From: Streptomyces sp. MH60
Lineage (GTDB): Bacteria > Actinomycetota > Actinomycetes > Streptomycetales > Streptomycetaceae
Reading direction: 5' to 3'
Assembly (NCBI RefSeq): GCF_002939385.1
Contig: NZ_MULI01000015.1
Span: forward strand, 1 to 64,000
DNA: 64,000 bases
Position numbers and translations under genes: made by a program. Of the stretch, positions 51,867 to 60,724 are shown one piece after another. Positions within the stretch are counted from its first letter, which is position 1. Each line of letters opens with the position of its first letter. The notes under the pieces were generated by a model. It did no database searches. It was given only the letters and a program-made list of their open reading frames with translations, and had not been told where the DNA came from.

Positions 51867-53681
51867 ATGACCTCGACCTCTTCCGCAGCCGTCCCGCCTC
51901 CGTCGCCGACCGTAGAAGACTCGTGGGCGCGCATCGGCGCCTGGCTCTCGGAGCACGCCCCGGTGAGCCGGGCACTGCTGCGGCCGCCCGCTTCGCCCGG
52001 CGGGATTGCGGACGCCGAGCGGCGCCTCGGTGTGGCGTTCCCTCCCGAGTTGGTGGCGTCGCTCCGTTGCCACGACGGTGTCGAGCTGGGCGAGGGGGCG
52101 CCGGTGTTCGCGCTCAACGGCCCGTTCGCCGGTGTGGCGGACATCGTGACGAACGCTCTGTTCCTGCGGTCCGTCGGCGAGGAGGTCGAGGATCTGTACG
52201 ACGCCGAGGACGACCGCGAACTCAACGCGTACTGGCGTCACGAGTGGCTGCTGATCACCCAAGGTGTCGCCTGGGACGCCCAGGACGGTCTGTTTCTGAC
52301 GTGCCGCGCGGGTGACGACTACGGACGCGTCGGACGCTATTTCAACGAGGACGCCGCCTCGTTCTCCGAGTGGCCGTCACTGCGTGCGGCGCTGGCTGAG
52401 TTCGCCGACGCTCTGGAACGGCGGCTGCCCGTCTCCGGCCGGGTTCCGCTGGCCTTCGACGAAACGCTGGTCTGGGAGGATGCCACGCCCACCGTCAAGG
52501 CGGACCCCACCTCGCTGCTCGGCCTTGCCGCGCGGACGCCCGAGCCGGAACCCGAACCCGTGCGTCCGCAGCCGGAGCCGGAGCTGCCGAAGAGCGGCAT
52601 GTACGCCACGCTCACCATGACGGAGCCTCGGGAGGCCGAGCCCCGCCAGCCGGACCTGGTCTTCGCCGAGGGCGTAACCGCGGAGGAACTGCTGCTGCGT
52701 GCGGGGGTGGCGCGGCGGGAGACCATCCGTGCGCGGACTCACGCGCAGGCCGAGCGGTCGGCGGCGGGCCTCTGGGCGGCTTCCCGGCCGTTGGTGCGGG
52801 CGGGACGGTGCGGGGACTGGGGATACCTGATGCAGGCCGCCGGAACCGCGCAGTTGACCCGCCCGGAGGTACTGCGCAGGCTGGCCCGGGGCACCCGGGT
52901 CGTGGCTCTCACCAAGCAGGGCCCGGAGGCACGCCTCACGGTGTACGCCAACGGGATGCCGTACGCCCGGGGCGCCCAGGACCGCCTTGTCTCGTCGCCG
53001 CGGGAGGACTACGCACGATTGCCGGACGGTACACACGTGCAGTCGATCGGCGTCGATCCGTGGCCAGGATCGACCGCCGCGTACGTGGACTTGGTCGCCT
53101 CCCTGCGGGACAGTTTCCCCATCGACTTCGACCTTGGCGCCCTTGAGCACGCCCTCGACGAGTCACTGCCCAGCGCCCTCGTCCTACCGGTGCTGGAGGA
53201 TATTCCCGAGTGGTCCTGCCGTCCCCCCACGTACGTACGCCACTTCGATCTGGGCGCCCTGGTCGAGCGGACGCCCGCACCCCGGTTGCGTACGGCGATG
53301 GCCGCGCAACTGCGCAGACTCGCAGCCGAGACCGGGCTCGTCACCTTCCCCGAAGTGTCGCGGACTCTGGACGCCGTCGACCTCGGCGGGACTCCCGAGC
53401 TCGTCGAGGACGACGCACTGGACCTGCGCATGCGCACGATCCTGGCGGAGGCCGCAGCCGCCCGGCCCGCGCTGGAACCGTCTTGGCGGCGAGACCGCAA
53501 CGCGCCCGGATTCCCCGCTACCCGTGACGACTTCCATGCCTGGCAGCTTCGCGCCGATGCGGCGGACGCGCTGCGCCGCTTCCTCCAGTTGCCGTTGCCC
53601 GTTGCCGCGGCGACGATCGTGCACCACCGGCTCAGTGACGACTGGCGCAGGGAACTCGCCGAGGACCTGGCGGTGCAGTGA
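51867..53681 (+). CDS. SMI1/KNR4 protein with DUF6461-like domain
   Basis: The protein has 604 aa. The N-terminal 190 residues are SMI1/KNR4-like (GGIADAERRLGVAFPPELVASLRCHDGVEL, then RHEWLLITQGVAWDAQDGLFL). A Pro/Glu linker (about 220-245) leads to a second domain with CGDWGYLMQAAGTAQLTRPEVLRRLARGTRVVALTKQGPEARLTVYANG, typical of DUF6461. The rest is helical. SMI1 and DUF6461 proteins are common in polymorphic toxin-immunity contexts. No toxin gene is seen here, so a role as an orphan immunity protein is only a guess. Confidence 0.82.
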   Translation: MTSTSSAAVPPPSPTVEDSWARIGAWLSEHAPVSRALLRPPASPGGIADAERRLGVAFPPELVASLRCHDGVELGEGAPVFALNGPFAGVADIVTNALFLRSVGEEVEDLYDAEDDRELNAYWRHEWLLITQGVAWDAQDGLFLTCRAGDDYGRVGRYFNEDAASFSEWPSLRAALAEFADALERRLPVSGRVPLAFDETLVWEDATPTVKADPTSLLGLAARTPEPEPEPVRPQPEPELPKSGMYATLTMTEPREAEPRQPDLVFAEGVTAEELLLRAGVARRETIRARTHAQAERSAAGLWAASRPLVRAGRCGDWGYLMQAAGTAQLTRPEVLRRLARGTRVVALTKQGPEARLTVYANGMPYARGAQDRLVSSPREDYARLPDGTHVQSIGVDPWPGSTAAYVDLVASLRDSFPIDFDLGALEHALDESLPSALVLPVLEDIPEWSCRPPTYVRHFDLGALVERTPAPRLRTAMAAQLRRLAAETGLVTFPEVSRTLDAVDLGGTPELVEDDALDLRMRTILAEAAAARPALEPSWRRDRNAPGFPATRDDFHAWQLRADAADALRRFLQLPLPVAAATIVHHRLSDDWRRELAEDLAVQ

Positions 53682-53720
53682 TCGTTTCAACAGGAGTCGG
53701 CATACCGGACCTCCGTCCGC

Positions 53721-53750
53721 GTCTCGTCTCGTTTCGTTTCGTTTCGTTTC
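53721..53750. repeat. 5-bp microsatellite (GTYTC)6
   Basis: Two units of GTCTC are followed by four units of GTTTC, ending one base before the stop codon of the convergent imine-reductase-like gene at 53752. It is in the intergenic gap between convergent genes. Copy number could vary without changing a protein. Confidence 0.85.
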
Positions 53751-53751
53751 G

Positions 53752-54660
53752 TCAGCGTGGCTTTCGGATGCTGTCGATGATGCGGGTCCAGTTGTCGCTG
53801 CCGTGGCCGTTCTCGATCGCTTGCCGGTAGTGGCTCCGGACGGCCGTCGGGAGCGCGAGGTCGAGGCCGAGTGACGTGCTGGTGTCGACGATGTGGTCGG
53901 ACGTCGCGCCCATCATGGTGACCGTGCTGAGGTGACCGGGGTGTTCGCCGGCGTCGAGCGCGGCGCCGGGGCGTTCCTCGCCCGCCCTCAGCATGTCGCC
54001 GATGGAGTCCGCGGTGGAGAGCAGCTCCGGCAGCGCCTCCTCGGCCTTCATGCCCGCGGTACCCAGCATCGCGGTGGCCTGCATGAGGGCGGACAGGGTG
54101 GTGAGGAACACCGCGAGCTGGGCCTGGTACATCAGTTGGGCCAGGCCCGGGTCCTCACCCAGGTACTTCGGCGTTCCGATGCGTGTCAGCGGCGGCAGGT
54201 GGTGCTTCATCACCTCGTCCCGGCCGCTGTAGTAGACGTATGCGGACTCTGTCCCGATCATCGGTGCGGGGACCATGACCCCTCCGGTGAGGAAAGCGGC
54301 GCCGTGGCCCGTGGCCCACGCTGCTGCCTCGCGGGTGCGATCTGGGGTGTCGGAGCTGAGGTTGACCAGGGTGCGTCCGGCGAGTGCTTCGGTGGCGTCG
54401 GCGAGGATGTCGTACATCGCCTGGTAGTCGGTCAGGCTGAGCAGCACCAGTTCGCTCGCTTCGACGGCCTCGCGGGGTGTCTTCGCGTGCGTCGCTCCCG
54501 CGTTGACGACGCCGTCGGCGCGGCTCGCGGTGCGGTTCCAGACGGTGACCGGGTGGCCGGCGGTCAGGAGGGTGTGTGCGATGGCCTGGCCCATGGGGCC
54601 CAGCCCGATCACGGAGACAGGGGTGTTGCGGCTGGTGGCGCGGTCCTTGTGTGCGTTCAC
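53752..54660 (-). CDS. NAD(P)-dependent imine reductase-like / beta-hydroxyacid dehydrogenase family
   Basis: The protein has 302 aa. The N-terminal Rossmann motif is VSVIGLGPMGQAIAHTLLTAGHPVTVWNRTASRAD, where Arg after Asn favours NADPH. The segment GGVMVPAPMIGTESAYVYYSG is characteristic of the imine reductase branch. The 6PGDH-type C-terminal helix bundle follows (YQAQLAVFLTTLSALMQATAML). It should reduce a C=N or C=O bond. It is divergent from an HxlR regulator, with two inverted repeats in the gap. Confidence 0.88.
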   Translation of the reverse strand: MNAHKDRATSRNTPVSVIGLGPMGQAIAHTLLTAGHPVTVWNRTASRADGVVNAGATHAKTPREAVEASELVLLSLTDYQAMYDILADATEALAGRTLVNLSSDTPDRTREAAAWATGHGAAFLTGGVMVPAPMIGTESAYVYYSGRDEVMKHHLPPLTRIGTPKYLGEDPGLAQLMYQAQLAVFLTTLSALMQATAMLGTAGMKAEEALPELLSTADSIGDMLRAGEERPGAALDAGEHPGHLSTVTMMGATSDHIVDTSTSLGLDLALPTAVRSHYRQAIENGHGSDNWTRIIDSIRKPR

Positions 54661-54693
54661 TCCGTCATCCTCGGAGGGCGCCGGTAGTCTCGG

Positions 54694-54733
54694 AAGTACC
54701 CACTAATTACTGCGGTACTTACCATTTCGTAAG
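54694..54733. promoter_or_regulatory. HxlR operator region
   Basis: AAGTACC (54694-54700) and GGTACTT (54714-54720) are perfect inverted 7-mers with a 13-nt spacer. CTTAC (54718-54722) and GTAAG (54729-54733) form a second inverted repeat with a 6-nt spacer. Both lie in the 83-bp gap between the divergent enzyme and regulator genes, so they are good sites for the HxlR protein. Confidence 0.55.
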
Positions 54734-54743
54734 GGGCAGAGCG

Positions 54744-55115
54744 ATGGCCAAGGCGCCGAGGTCCGGGCCGTACATCTGCGGCATCGACGCTGCGCTCGAC
54801 GTCGTGAGCGGCAAGTGGAAGGGACTGATCCTCTGGGAGCTCGACGCCCATGGCGTACGCCGTTTCGCCGAGCTGCGTCGCGGACTGCCGGGCGTGAGCG
54901 AGAAGATGCTCACCCAGCATCTGCGGGAAATGGAGGCGGACGGTCTCGTGCACCGGGAGGTGTACGCCGAGGTGCCGCCGCGAGTGGAGTACTCCCTGAC
55001 CGAGCACGGCCGCACGCTCAACCACGCCCTCGGACCGCTCGGCGTGTGGGGCACCGAGCGGATGCGTCGCGAAGGCTGCGAGGCGGTCCAGGCACCCGGC
55101 ACCTCACCAGGGTGA
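54744..55115 (+). CDS. HxlR-family regulator
   Basis: The protein has 123 aa. It has the family core: ALDVVSGKWKGLILWELDAHGVRRFAELRRGLPGVSEKMLTQHLREMEADGLVHREVYAEVPPRVEYSLTEHGRTL, with Cys12 near the N-terminus (YICGIDAAL), a position where many HxlR proteins sense aldehydes or oxidants. ATG 54744 is preceded by AAGGGG seven bases away. It likely controls itself and the divergent imine-reductase-like gene. Confidence 0.92.
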   Translation: MAKAPRSGPYICGIDAALDVVSGKWKGLILWELDAHGVRRFAELRRGLPGVSEKMLTQHLREMEADGLVHREVYAEVPPRVEYSLTEHGRTLNHALGPLGVWGTERMRREGCEAVQAPGTSPG

Positions 55116-55137
55116 ACGCCGGGGGCACCGTACGGGC

Positions 55138-56325
55138 TCAAGGAGAGCGCAGCCAGGTCAGCCTCTCCTCGGCGGCCCGCAGGCGGGGGTGTCCGGGGCC
55201 GTGCAGACGCCGGTAGTCGCGTACGCAGCGGTCGAGCAGTTCGGCGGCCTCCGCGTGGTGGCCGACGTCGATCAGGACGTTGGCGAGGTTGTCCCGGGTG
55301 GCGACCGTGATCGGGTGGTCGTCGCCGTGGAGTGCGACGCGTCCGCCCAGGATCGCGCGCAGGATGGGCACGGCTTCCTCGTAGCGCTCCTGGGCGTGCA
55401 GGACGGCGGCGAGATTGTTGCGCGCGGTGAAGGTGGTCTCGTGGTCCGGCCCCAGCGTCGCCTCCGTCGACCGTACGACGGCGCGGATCTGCTCCTCGGC
55501 CTCGGCATGGCGGTCCAGTCGAACCAGGACGGCGCCCAGGTTGCTGCGGGCCGCGATCGTCTTCTCGTGGCCCGGCCCGTACCGGTCCACCAGCCGGGGC
55601 ACGAGGGCGCGTAGAGCGCGCTCGGCCTCCTCGTGACGGCCGCACTTGAGCAGGGAGGCGGCGTGCGCGTTGGTGGCGGACAGGACATCGGGGTGGTCAC
55701 GGCCGAGCTGCCGGGTGCGGCGTTCCAGGACGTCCCTCGCCAGCGGCTCCGCTTCGGGGGCCCGGCCGAGGTCCTCCAGGACCGCCGCGAGCCGGGTGGC
55801 GCTGCGCAGCGCGTCGGGGTGGTCGCGGCCGAGCGTCTCCGCCTGGGCGCGGAAGGTGTCACGCCACGCTGTCTCGGCGAGGCTCAGTTGACCGGTGGTG
55901 TGCAGCGCGTCGGCCAACTCGGCGGAGGCGCGCAGGGTCTCCTCGTGGCGGTCACCGAGCGTGGTCCAGTGGGTGCGGGCCACATGCTGGTACAGCTCGA
56001 CGGCTTCCTCGCCCCGTCCGGGGAGCGACACCAGGACCTGGGCGAGTTCGCGTATGGCGGTGAGGGAGTCCGGGTGCTCGGCGCCCAGGGTGTCGATGGC
56101 GGACCGGGCCCGCATGGTGTGGATCTCCTCCGCGGAGAGCTCCACGCGGGCGATCTCCTGCTCCGGCCGGCCCTCCGTGACCTCCGTGATGGTGATGTGT
56201 CCCCCGGTCAGCCGTCGCGTGTGCCCGGGGCCGCCGGCCGGCGGCTGTGCGTTCGGGCCCGGCGGCGGCTGTCCGCCGGTGCCCTCGCCGTCTTCCGCGG
56301 CTCGTCGCCGCCACCATCGGGTCAT
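55138..56325 (-). CDS. TPR-repeat protein
   Basis: The protein has 395 aa. From about residue 95 it is made of repeated 42-residue TPR_12 type units, each with LG.DHP.TL....LA..L...GR..EAE (for example LGRDHPDALRSATRLAAVLEDLGRAPEAEPLARDVL). The N-terminus is basic and Pro-rich. It follows the CHAT gene on the same strand with 141 bp between them, most of it a tandem repeat, and may help the CHAT protein sense a ligand or partner. ATG 56325 has AGGAGG nine bases upstream. Confidence 0.88.
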   Translation of the reverse strand: MTRWWRRRAAEDGEGTGGQPPPGPNAQPPAGGPGHTRRLTGGHITITEVTEGRPEQEIARVELSAEEIHTMRARSAIDTLGAEHPDSLTAIRELAQVLVSLPGRGEEAVELYQHVARTHWTTLGDRHEETLRASAELADALHTTGQLSLAETAWRDTFRAQAETLGRDHPDALRSATRLAAVLEDLGRAPEAEPLARDVLERRTRQLGRDHPDVLSATNAHAASLLKCGRHEEAERALRALVPRLVDRYGPGHEKTIAARSNLGAVLVRLDRHAEAEEQIRAVVRSTEATLGPDHETTFTARNNLAAVLHAQERYEEAVPILRAILGGRVALHGDDHPITVATRDNLANVLIDVGHHAEAAELLDRCVRDYRRLHGPGHPRLRAAEERLTWLRSP

Positions 56326-56337
56326 CGTGCCCGCCTC

Positions 56338-56445
56338 CTCGTTGCTGCCGTTTCCCTCGTTGCTGCCGTTTCCCTCGTCGCTGCCGTTTCCCTCGTCGCT
56401 GCCGTTTCCCTCGTTACTGCCGTTCTCCTCGTTGCTGCCGTTCTC
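56338..56445. repeat. 18-bp tandem repeat carrying Shine-Dalgarno-like units
   Basis: There are six units of CTCGTTGCTGCCGTTTCC with few mismatches. On the minus strand each unit reads about GGAAACGGCAGCAACGAG, so GAGGGAA or GAGGAGA appears in every copy. The array fills the gap between the CHAT stop and the TPR start. It is in frame with the TPR gene and would encode ENGSNE repeats, but no start codon opens that frame. Confidence 0.9.
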
Positions 56446-56466
56446 CTCCTTGTGCTGCCGGTGCCG

Positions 56467-59400
56467 TCAGGCGCCCGCGTGCACCTGTGCCGCCCACAGG
56501 CTGGGACTCGCCGCGAAGGTGGCGCGGCATCGGAGGACCGCCTGGTGCAGGGCGTGAGCCGTCCTCGTGTCGTCCAACTCCGGACCGCCGTCGGCTCCTT
56601 CGGTGCACAGCTCCCGGTAGAGGAAGCGGGTGACGCGGACGGCCACCGCGTCGTGCACCGGCCAGAGCGTTCCGACGGCGTTGGCGTACCCCGCGAGCTG
56701 GAAGGCGGAGGTGATGTGGAGGGACTCGTCGGCCAGTTCCCCGCCGCCCCGCGCCGTCTCGCAGGCGGACATCACCGCGAGCCGTGCCGCCGGCAGTTCC
56801 AGGTGGGAGATCGCACGGACCGTCAGCGGGCGGGTGGCGTGGTCGTGCAGCAGGAGCCGGCCGTTCGAGGGGTCGGCGGGCTCGCTGACGCCGTGGCAGG
56901 CGAAGTGCACGCACGGGTGACGAGGCAGGGCGTCCATCACCTGTTCGAAGGTGGCTTGCTCCTCGGACAGTACCTCGGTGGGCAGGAGTCCGCGCAGGAC
57001 CTCCACCTCGCGCCGTGCGCCGCGGAGGGGCCGGGCACCGGGCGTGTCGGGAAGCGCCACGGCGAGCACCGGACCGTGCGGGCGGGGGGCGGCGGCCCGG
57101 GCCCTGGCGTACCCGAGAGCGGCCACGGTCGGCGTGTAGGAGGAAACCACCCGGTCCAGCACCGTCCGTGGTTCCGGTGCGCCCGCGGCCGGGTCGGACG
57201 CCGGGTCGTCGGGTTCGGGTCCGCCGTCCGGTACGGCGCCGGGCGTGCCGTAGTGGTGTCCCGCCGCGTGCAGGGGCAGCGAGGCCAGCGCGCCTCCCGG
57301 TGACCACCACAGCCGCTGCCACTCGCCGTCGGGCGTGGGTCCGTGCACCCCGAGTCGGCCGAGCACGGGTCCGGTGACGTGGTCCCACGTCCAGGCCAGT
57401 ACCTCGCCGACGGTCTGCTGGGCGGCCCGGTCGCGGGCGGGGTCGGCCGCGTCGGCGAGCGCCCGCTCGAGGCGGTCCGCCTGTTCGCCGACGGCCTGCG
57501 GGGTGGCGTGCGGCAGTGGGACGAGGAGGACTTCGCCGTCCCGCAGCACGAGGGCGTCGCTGCGGAACTCGCTGCAGTAGGCGAGCACCACCGGGCCCCG
57601 CCCGGCGCAGTCCAGGACCACCTCCATGCTCGGTGGGCCGAGGAAGTCGGAGAAGCCGGGCCGTGTACGGATCTCGGCGACCAGGTGCTCCAGCTCGACG
57701 GCGAGGGCGTGCCGCAGATCGGTGGTGTCGGACGACCGCCCGCCCTGAGCGGCGTCCGCGGCGTCCGCGGCCTCCAGCGCGTCGAGCCGTTCCCGCAGGC
57801 GGGAGAAGCGGTCGGCGAGGGCCGGGTGGGCACCGCGCAGCCGTCCGAGCCCGTCGCGGGTGGCCATGGTCCGGCCCAGCAGGACGCCCCGGCCCTGTTC
57901 CAGCAGCAGTACCGCGTGCTCCGGCCGGCCGGCGTTGACGGCGCAGGCGGCGGCTTCGGCGGCCAGGCCCCGCACCCGGGACAGACCGCGTTCCTGGTCG
58001 CCGCGGACCAGCCGGCCGGACGCGGCGAACGGCAGGAGCTCCAGGGCGAGTTCGTAGCCCGGCAGGGCCTCGTCCCAGCGGTTGTCGCCCCCGGCGGCGG
58101 CGCCCCATTCCCAGGCCGCGAGGACCCGTTCGTAGGCGGGCAGGGACCTGGTTCCGGCAGCCTGCCGGTAGGCGTCCTCGGCGGCACGGAGCACTCCCGG
58201 GTCACCGTCGCGGTGATACAGGGCGCGCAGCGCGTCGCCGTACGACTTGAGATAGGTGCCGTGGGTCGAGGTGCCCTCGGCGACGGCCCATACGGCGCGG
58301 CCCAGTTCGCTGACGGCTTGTGGCAAGTCGCCGGGTCCGCCGGTGGCGTGGTGCTTGGTGAGCCGGGCGGAGCCGAGGTTGGAGAGGATCAGAGCGAGCG
58401 ACGGGTCGCCGTAGGGCACCTGCCGGGCAGCTTCCTCCAGCAGGCCGACGGCCTCGTCGAGGTCTGCCACGTCAGTGGTGGCCGCGAACCGGGCCCGCAG
58501 GGCGTTGGCGAGGTGGTTCAGCCGGTCGGCGCGCGGCTGACCGGCCGGAGGCGCCAGTGCCAGTGCCTGGCGAGCGACGTCGATCGCCTCGTCGGCGGCC
58601 GTGGTGTCGCCGGTCGCGCCGTGCCAGCTCTGCAGGACCACGCCCAGATTGCCGAGTCGTCCGGCCTGGAGAATCTGGGGGTTCCGTGATGCGTGGAGCG
58701 CTTCCCTGGCCAGTCGGGCAGCTTCCCGCAGTGAGGTCAGATCGTCGGTCTGGAGAGCGCGCTCGCGCAAGGTGACGGCGAGGTTGGCCAGGGTCCCTGC
58801 GTACGCGTCCGTGCCGGGCTCCTCCTCGGCGAGGGCGGTGCGCAGGGTGGTGACGGCCTCGTCCAGCAGCGCCGCGTCACCGGTCCTCTGAGCCAGCCTG
58901 AGCAGGGTGTTCCCGAGGCTGTTCAGCCTCCTGGCGCGTTGCGGGGTGCCGGGACGCAGGAGAGGCAGGGCCTCGCGCAACAACGCCGCGGACTCCTCGA
59001 ACAACACCTGCTCGTCGGTGTCCTCGGCGGCCATGCGCAGGGCGACTCCGAGGCCGGCGAGCAGTTCGGCGCGCTCCGGATGGCCCGGCGGGCATTCGGC
59101 CAGGGCCATGCGGTGGATCCGCAGCATCTCCTGCCGGTGCGCCTCCTCGGGGGCGTGCTCGTGCCGCTCGCGCAGGGCCTGGGTGAGGTTGCGCAGGACG
59201 AGCAGGCGGCCCTGCCCATCCCGGGGGAAGGCTTCCAGTGCGGTGTTCCACAGGTCGAGGGCCTCTTCCAGGGCGCTGAAGTCTCCCTGGGACAGATACG
59301 CGTCGTGCCGCATCGCAGCCAGGTTGCTCAGGTAGCCGGGTCGGTCGTCAGATCCGGCCGACAGTGCCTGGAGCGCGCGCCGTTGGGCGTCCGTGGCGCG

Positions 59401-59973
59401 CAGGAGGTCCGTGGGCGCGGGGGCGGCGGAGTCCGGGGGCCGAGGTTGTGGGGCGTGGGGTTCCTCCCGGGCCGTGGCGCGGTCGACGGCGATCTTGTGC
59501 CGCATGTGCAGCACCTCCGCGAGGGCGCCGAGCGACTGCGCCGCGGTATCGGCCTCCTGGGGGAGGCGGGCGGCCCGGTCGAACGTGTCCACCGCTCGGT
59601 CGAGGTCGTCGGGCTGCCCGTACAGCGCGAACCTCTGTTGATACGCGAGGCCCAGGAGTCGTACGTCCTGCGGGCGAGCCGGTTCGCACGCCGCCCGTTC
59701 ACGGCCCAGGGCGACCAGTGCCTCCACGTCGTCCGGGCGCCCCAGCAGTTGGTAGCGAGTCTGGAGGGCGACCATCAGGTTGGCGGCGGCTCGGGCGACA
59801 CTCCGTCCGGGGGCCGGCGCCGCCGCGGTGAGCAACTGCTGGTAGAGCGCGACCGCCTGGTCGAGGGCCTGCCGGTCGCCCGTCCTGAGGTGGTGGGACA
59901 ACAGCCGATCGGCGCGCGATTCCTCGTCCTGACCGTCCGCCGCTCGAGCGCGGCCCGCGTTGAACACGCCCAC
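56467..59973 (-). CDS. Large TPR-CHAT caspase-like protease
   Basis: The protein has 1168 aa. The first 750 residues are helical TPR-like repeats (for example ELLAGLGVALRMAAEDTDEQVLFEESAALLREALPLL). The C-terminal 350 residues are a CHAT domain, with catalytic His1027 in VHFACHGVSEPAD and Cys1071 in VMSACETARGG. Both key residues are present, so it is probably an active cysteine protease. In known systems, TPR-CHAT proteins sense a signal and cleave a partner. The start is GTG 59973 or 59967. A perfect palindrome lies 20 bp upstream. Confidence 0.9.
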   Translation of the reverse strand: MGVFNAGRARAADGQDEESRADRLLSHHLRTGDRQALDQAVALYQQLLTAAAPAPGRSVARAAANLMVALQTRYQLLGRPDDVEALVALGRERAACEPARPQDVRLLGLAYQQRFALYGQPDDLDRAVDTFDRAARLPQEADTAAQSLGALAEVLHMRHKIAVDRATAREEPHAPQPRPPDSAAPAPTDLLRATDAQRRALQALSAGSDDRPGYLSNLAAMRHDAYLSQGDFSALEEALDLWNTALEAFPRDGQGRLLVLRNLTQALRERHEHAPEEAHRQEMLRIHRMALAECPPGHPERAELLAGLGVALRMAAEDTDEQVLFEESAALLREALPLLRPGTPQRARRLNSLGNTLLRLAQRTGDAALLDEAVTTLRTALAEEEPGTDAYAGTLANLAVTLRERALQTDDLTSLREAARLAREALHASRNPQILQAGRLGNLGVVLQSWHGATGDTTAADEAIDVARQALALAPPAGQPRADRLNHLANALRARFAATTDVADLDEAVGLLEEAARQVPYGDPSLALILSNLGSARLTKHHATGGPGDLPQAVSELGRAVWAVAEGTSTHGTYLKSYGDALRALYHRDGDPGVLRAAEDAYRQAAGTRSLPAYERVLAAWEWGAAAGGDNRWDEALPGYELALELLPFAASGRLVRGDQERGLSRVRGLAAEAAACAVNAGRPEHAVLLLEQGRGVLLGRTMATRDGLGRLRGAHPALADRFSRLRERLDALEAADAADAAQGGRSSDTTDLRHALAVELEHLVAEIRTRPGFSDFLGPPSMEVVLDCAGRGPVVLAYCSEFRSDALVLRDGEVLLVPLPHATPQAVGEQADRLERALADAADPARDRAAQQTVGEVLAWTWDHVTGPVLGRLGVHGPTPDGEWQRLWWSPGGALASLPLHAAGHHYGTPGAVPDGGPEPDDPASDPAAGAPEPRTVLDRVVSSYTPTVAALGYARARAAAPRPHGPVLAVALPDTPGARPLRGARREVEVLRGLLPTEVLSEEQATFEQVMDALPRHPCVHFACHGVSEPADPSNGRLLLHDHATRPLTVRAISHLELPAARLAVMSACETARGGGELADESLHITSAFQLAGYANAVGTLWPVHDAVAVRVTRFLYRELCTEGADGGPELDDTRTAHALHQAVLRCRATFAASPSLWAAQVHAGA

Positions 59974-59992
59974 CCCCCGGTGTCACACCGCC

Positions 59993-60012
59993 GTGCCGAG
60001 ATCTCTCGGCAC
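59993..60012. promoter_or_regulatory. 20-bp operator palindrome upstream of the CHAT gene
   Basis: GTGCCGAGATCTCTCGGCAC has perfect 9-bp arms around TC. It lies 20 bp from the CHAT start, in the leader or promoter, and may be an operator or an RNA hairpin. Confidence 0.5.
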
Positions 60013-60073
60013 CGCGCGGCCCGTACTCACGATAGCGAACGGGCCGTGGATGCGACCGCGTACGGAGAACCGC

Positions 60074-60192
60074 GTCGCAAGGCCGACACCGTCGCACAGC
60101 CGACACCGTCGTACAGCCGACACCGTCGCACGGCCGACACCGTCGCACGGCCGACCGCTTCATACGGCGGACAGCGTCGGACAGCGGAACGG
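60074..60192. repeat. 17-bp direct-repeat array in a divergent promoter region
   Basis: About seven consecutive 17-bp units occur, with the type GTCGCACGGCCGACACC. The first four or five differ at one or two positions, and the last two are degenerate. Spacing is exact, with no unique spacers, unlike CRISPR. The position between divergent genes suggests iterated protein binding sites. Confidence 0.85.
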
Positions 60193-60292
60193 CTGAGGAA
60201 CCGCCATGCAAGTGACGGAGCCGGACAACGGGCGGATGCCGGCAGCCGACGTACAATCGCGGCCGACCGACATCGGCGTCCGAGGGGGAACG

Positions 60293-60724
60293 GTGGAGAT
60301 CGAGCCTGACGGGGGAAGCGGGCCGCGAGGCGGTCACGCCCGGTTGGAGGAGCTGTGCCGGCGGCTGACGGACGCGTCGGGATCGCTGGTGCTCGGTGAG
60401 CGGGGGCTGCGGCTCATCGAGTCCATCACCTCCGAACTGCGGGCCGGCCGGGCCCCCGAAGAACTCGAAGACGCCTTCGACGAGTTGGAGGAGGAGTTGC
60501 TCGTGGCCGGGCACAGCGCCGGCCTGGGCTCCCACCGCACCACACCGACGCCGCTCACGCCCGGCTTCCAGCGGCTTCCGGTCGCCGGGCGAAGCCACCC
60601 GCCGCTGCATGTGCTCGCTTGCCCGCGGGGTCACTGCGGGCGGGTGGAGGCGCCGGACGACGACGGCCCGCCCCCCGGCTGCCGGATCTTCGACCAGCCG
60701 CTGCGCACGGTGCCCCTCCGGTGA
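60293..60724 (+). CDS. Small cysteine-containing protein next to CHAT gene
   Basis: The protein has 143 aa and I do not recognise a named family. The N-terminal two thirds is helical (LEELCRRLTDASGSLVLGERGLRLIESITSELRAGRAPEELEDAFDELEEELL). The C-terminus has HVLACPRGHCGRVEAPDDDGPPPGCRIF, where three cysteines and a histidine could bind zinc. GTG 60293 has GAGGGGG upstream. A start at 60206 would extend it over the TACAAT box. The stop overlaps the next gene by GTGA. Divergent from the CHAT protease, it could be its substrate or adaptor (inference). Confidence 0.72.
   Translation: MEIEPDGGSGPRGGHARLEELCRRLTDASGSLVLGERGLRLIESITSELRAGRAPEELEDAFDELEEELLVAGHSAGLGSHRTTPTPLTPGFQRLPVAGRSHPPLHVLACPRGHCGRVEAPDDDGPPPGCRIFDQPLRTVPLR

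Larger units (their letters stand above)
59974..60292. other. 319-bp regulatory gap between CHAT and the small protein gene
   Basis: The gap has three elements. These are a 9-2-9 palindrome at 59993-60012, an array of 17-bp direct repeats at 60074-60192, and a TACAAT -10-like box at 60252-60257 in front of the rightward gene. No gene fits here. Confidence 0.6.

Noticed and set aside
60074..60192. CRISPR array
   Set aside because: The 17-bp units follow each other directly with no unique spacers, and no cas gene is present.
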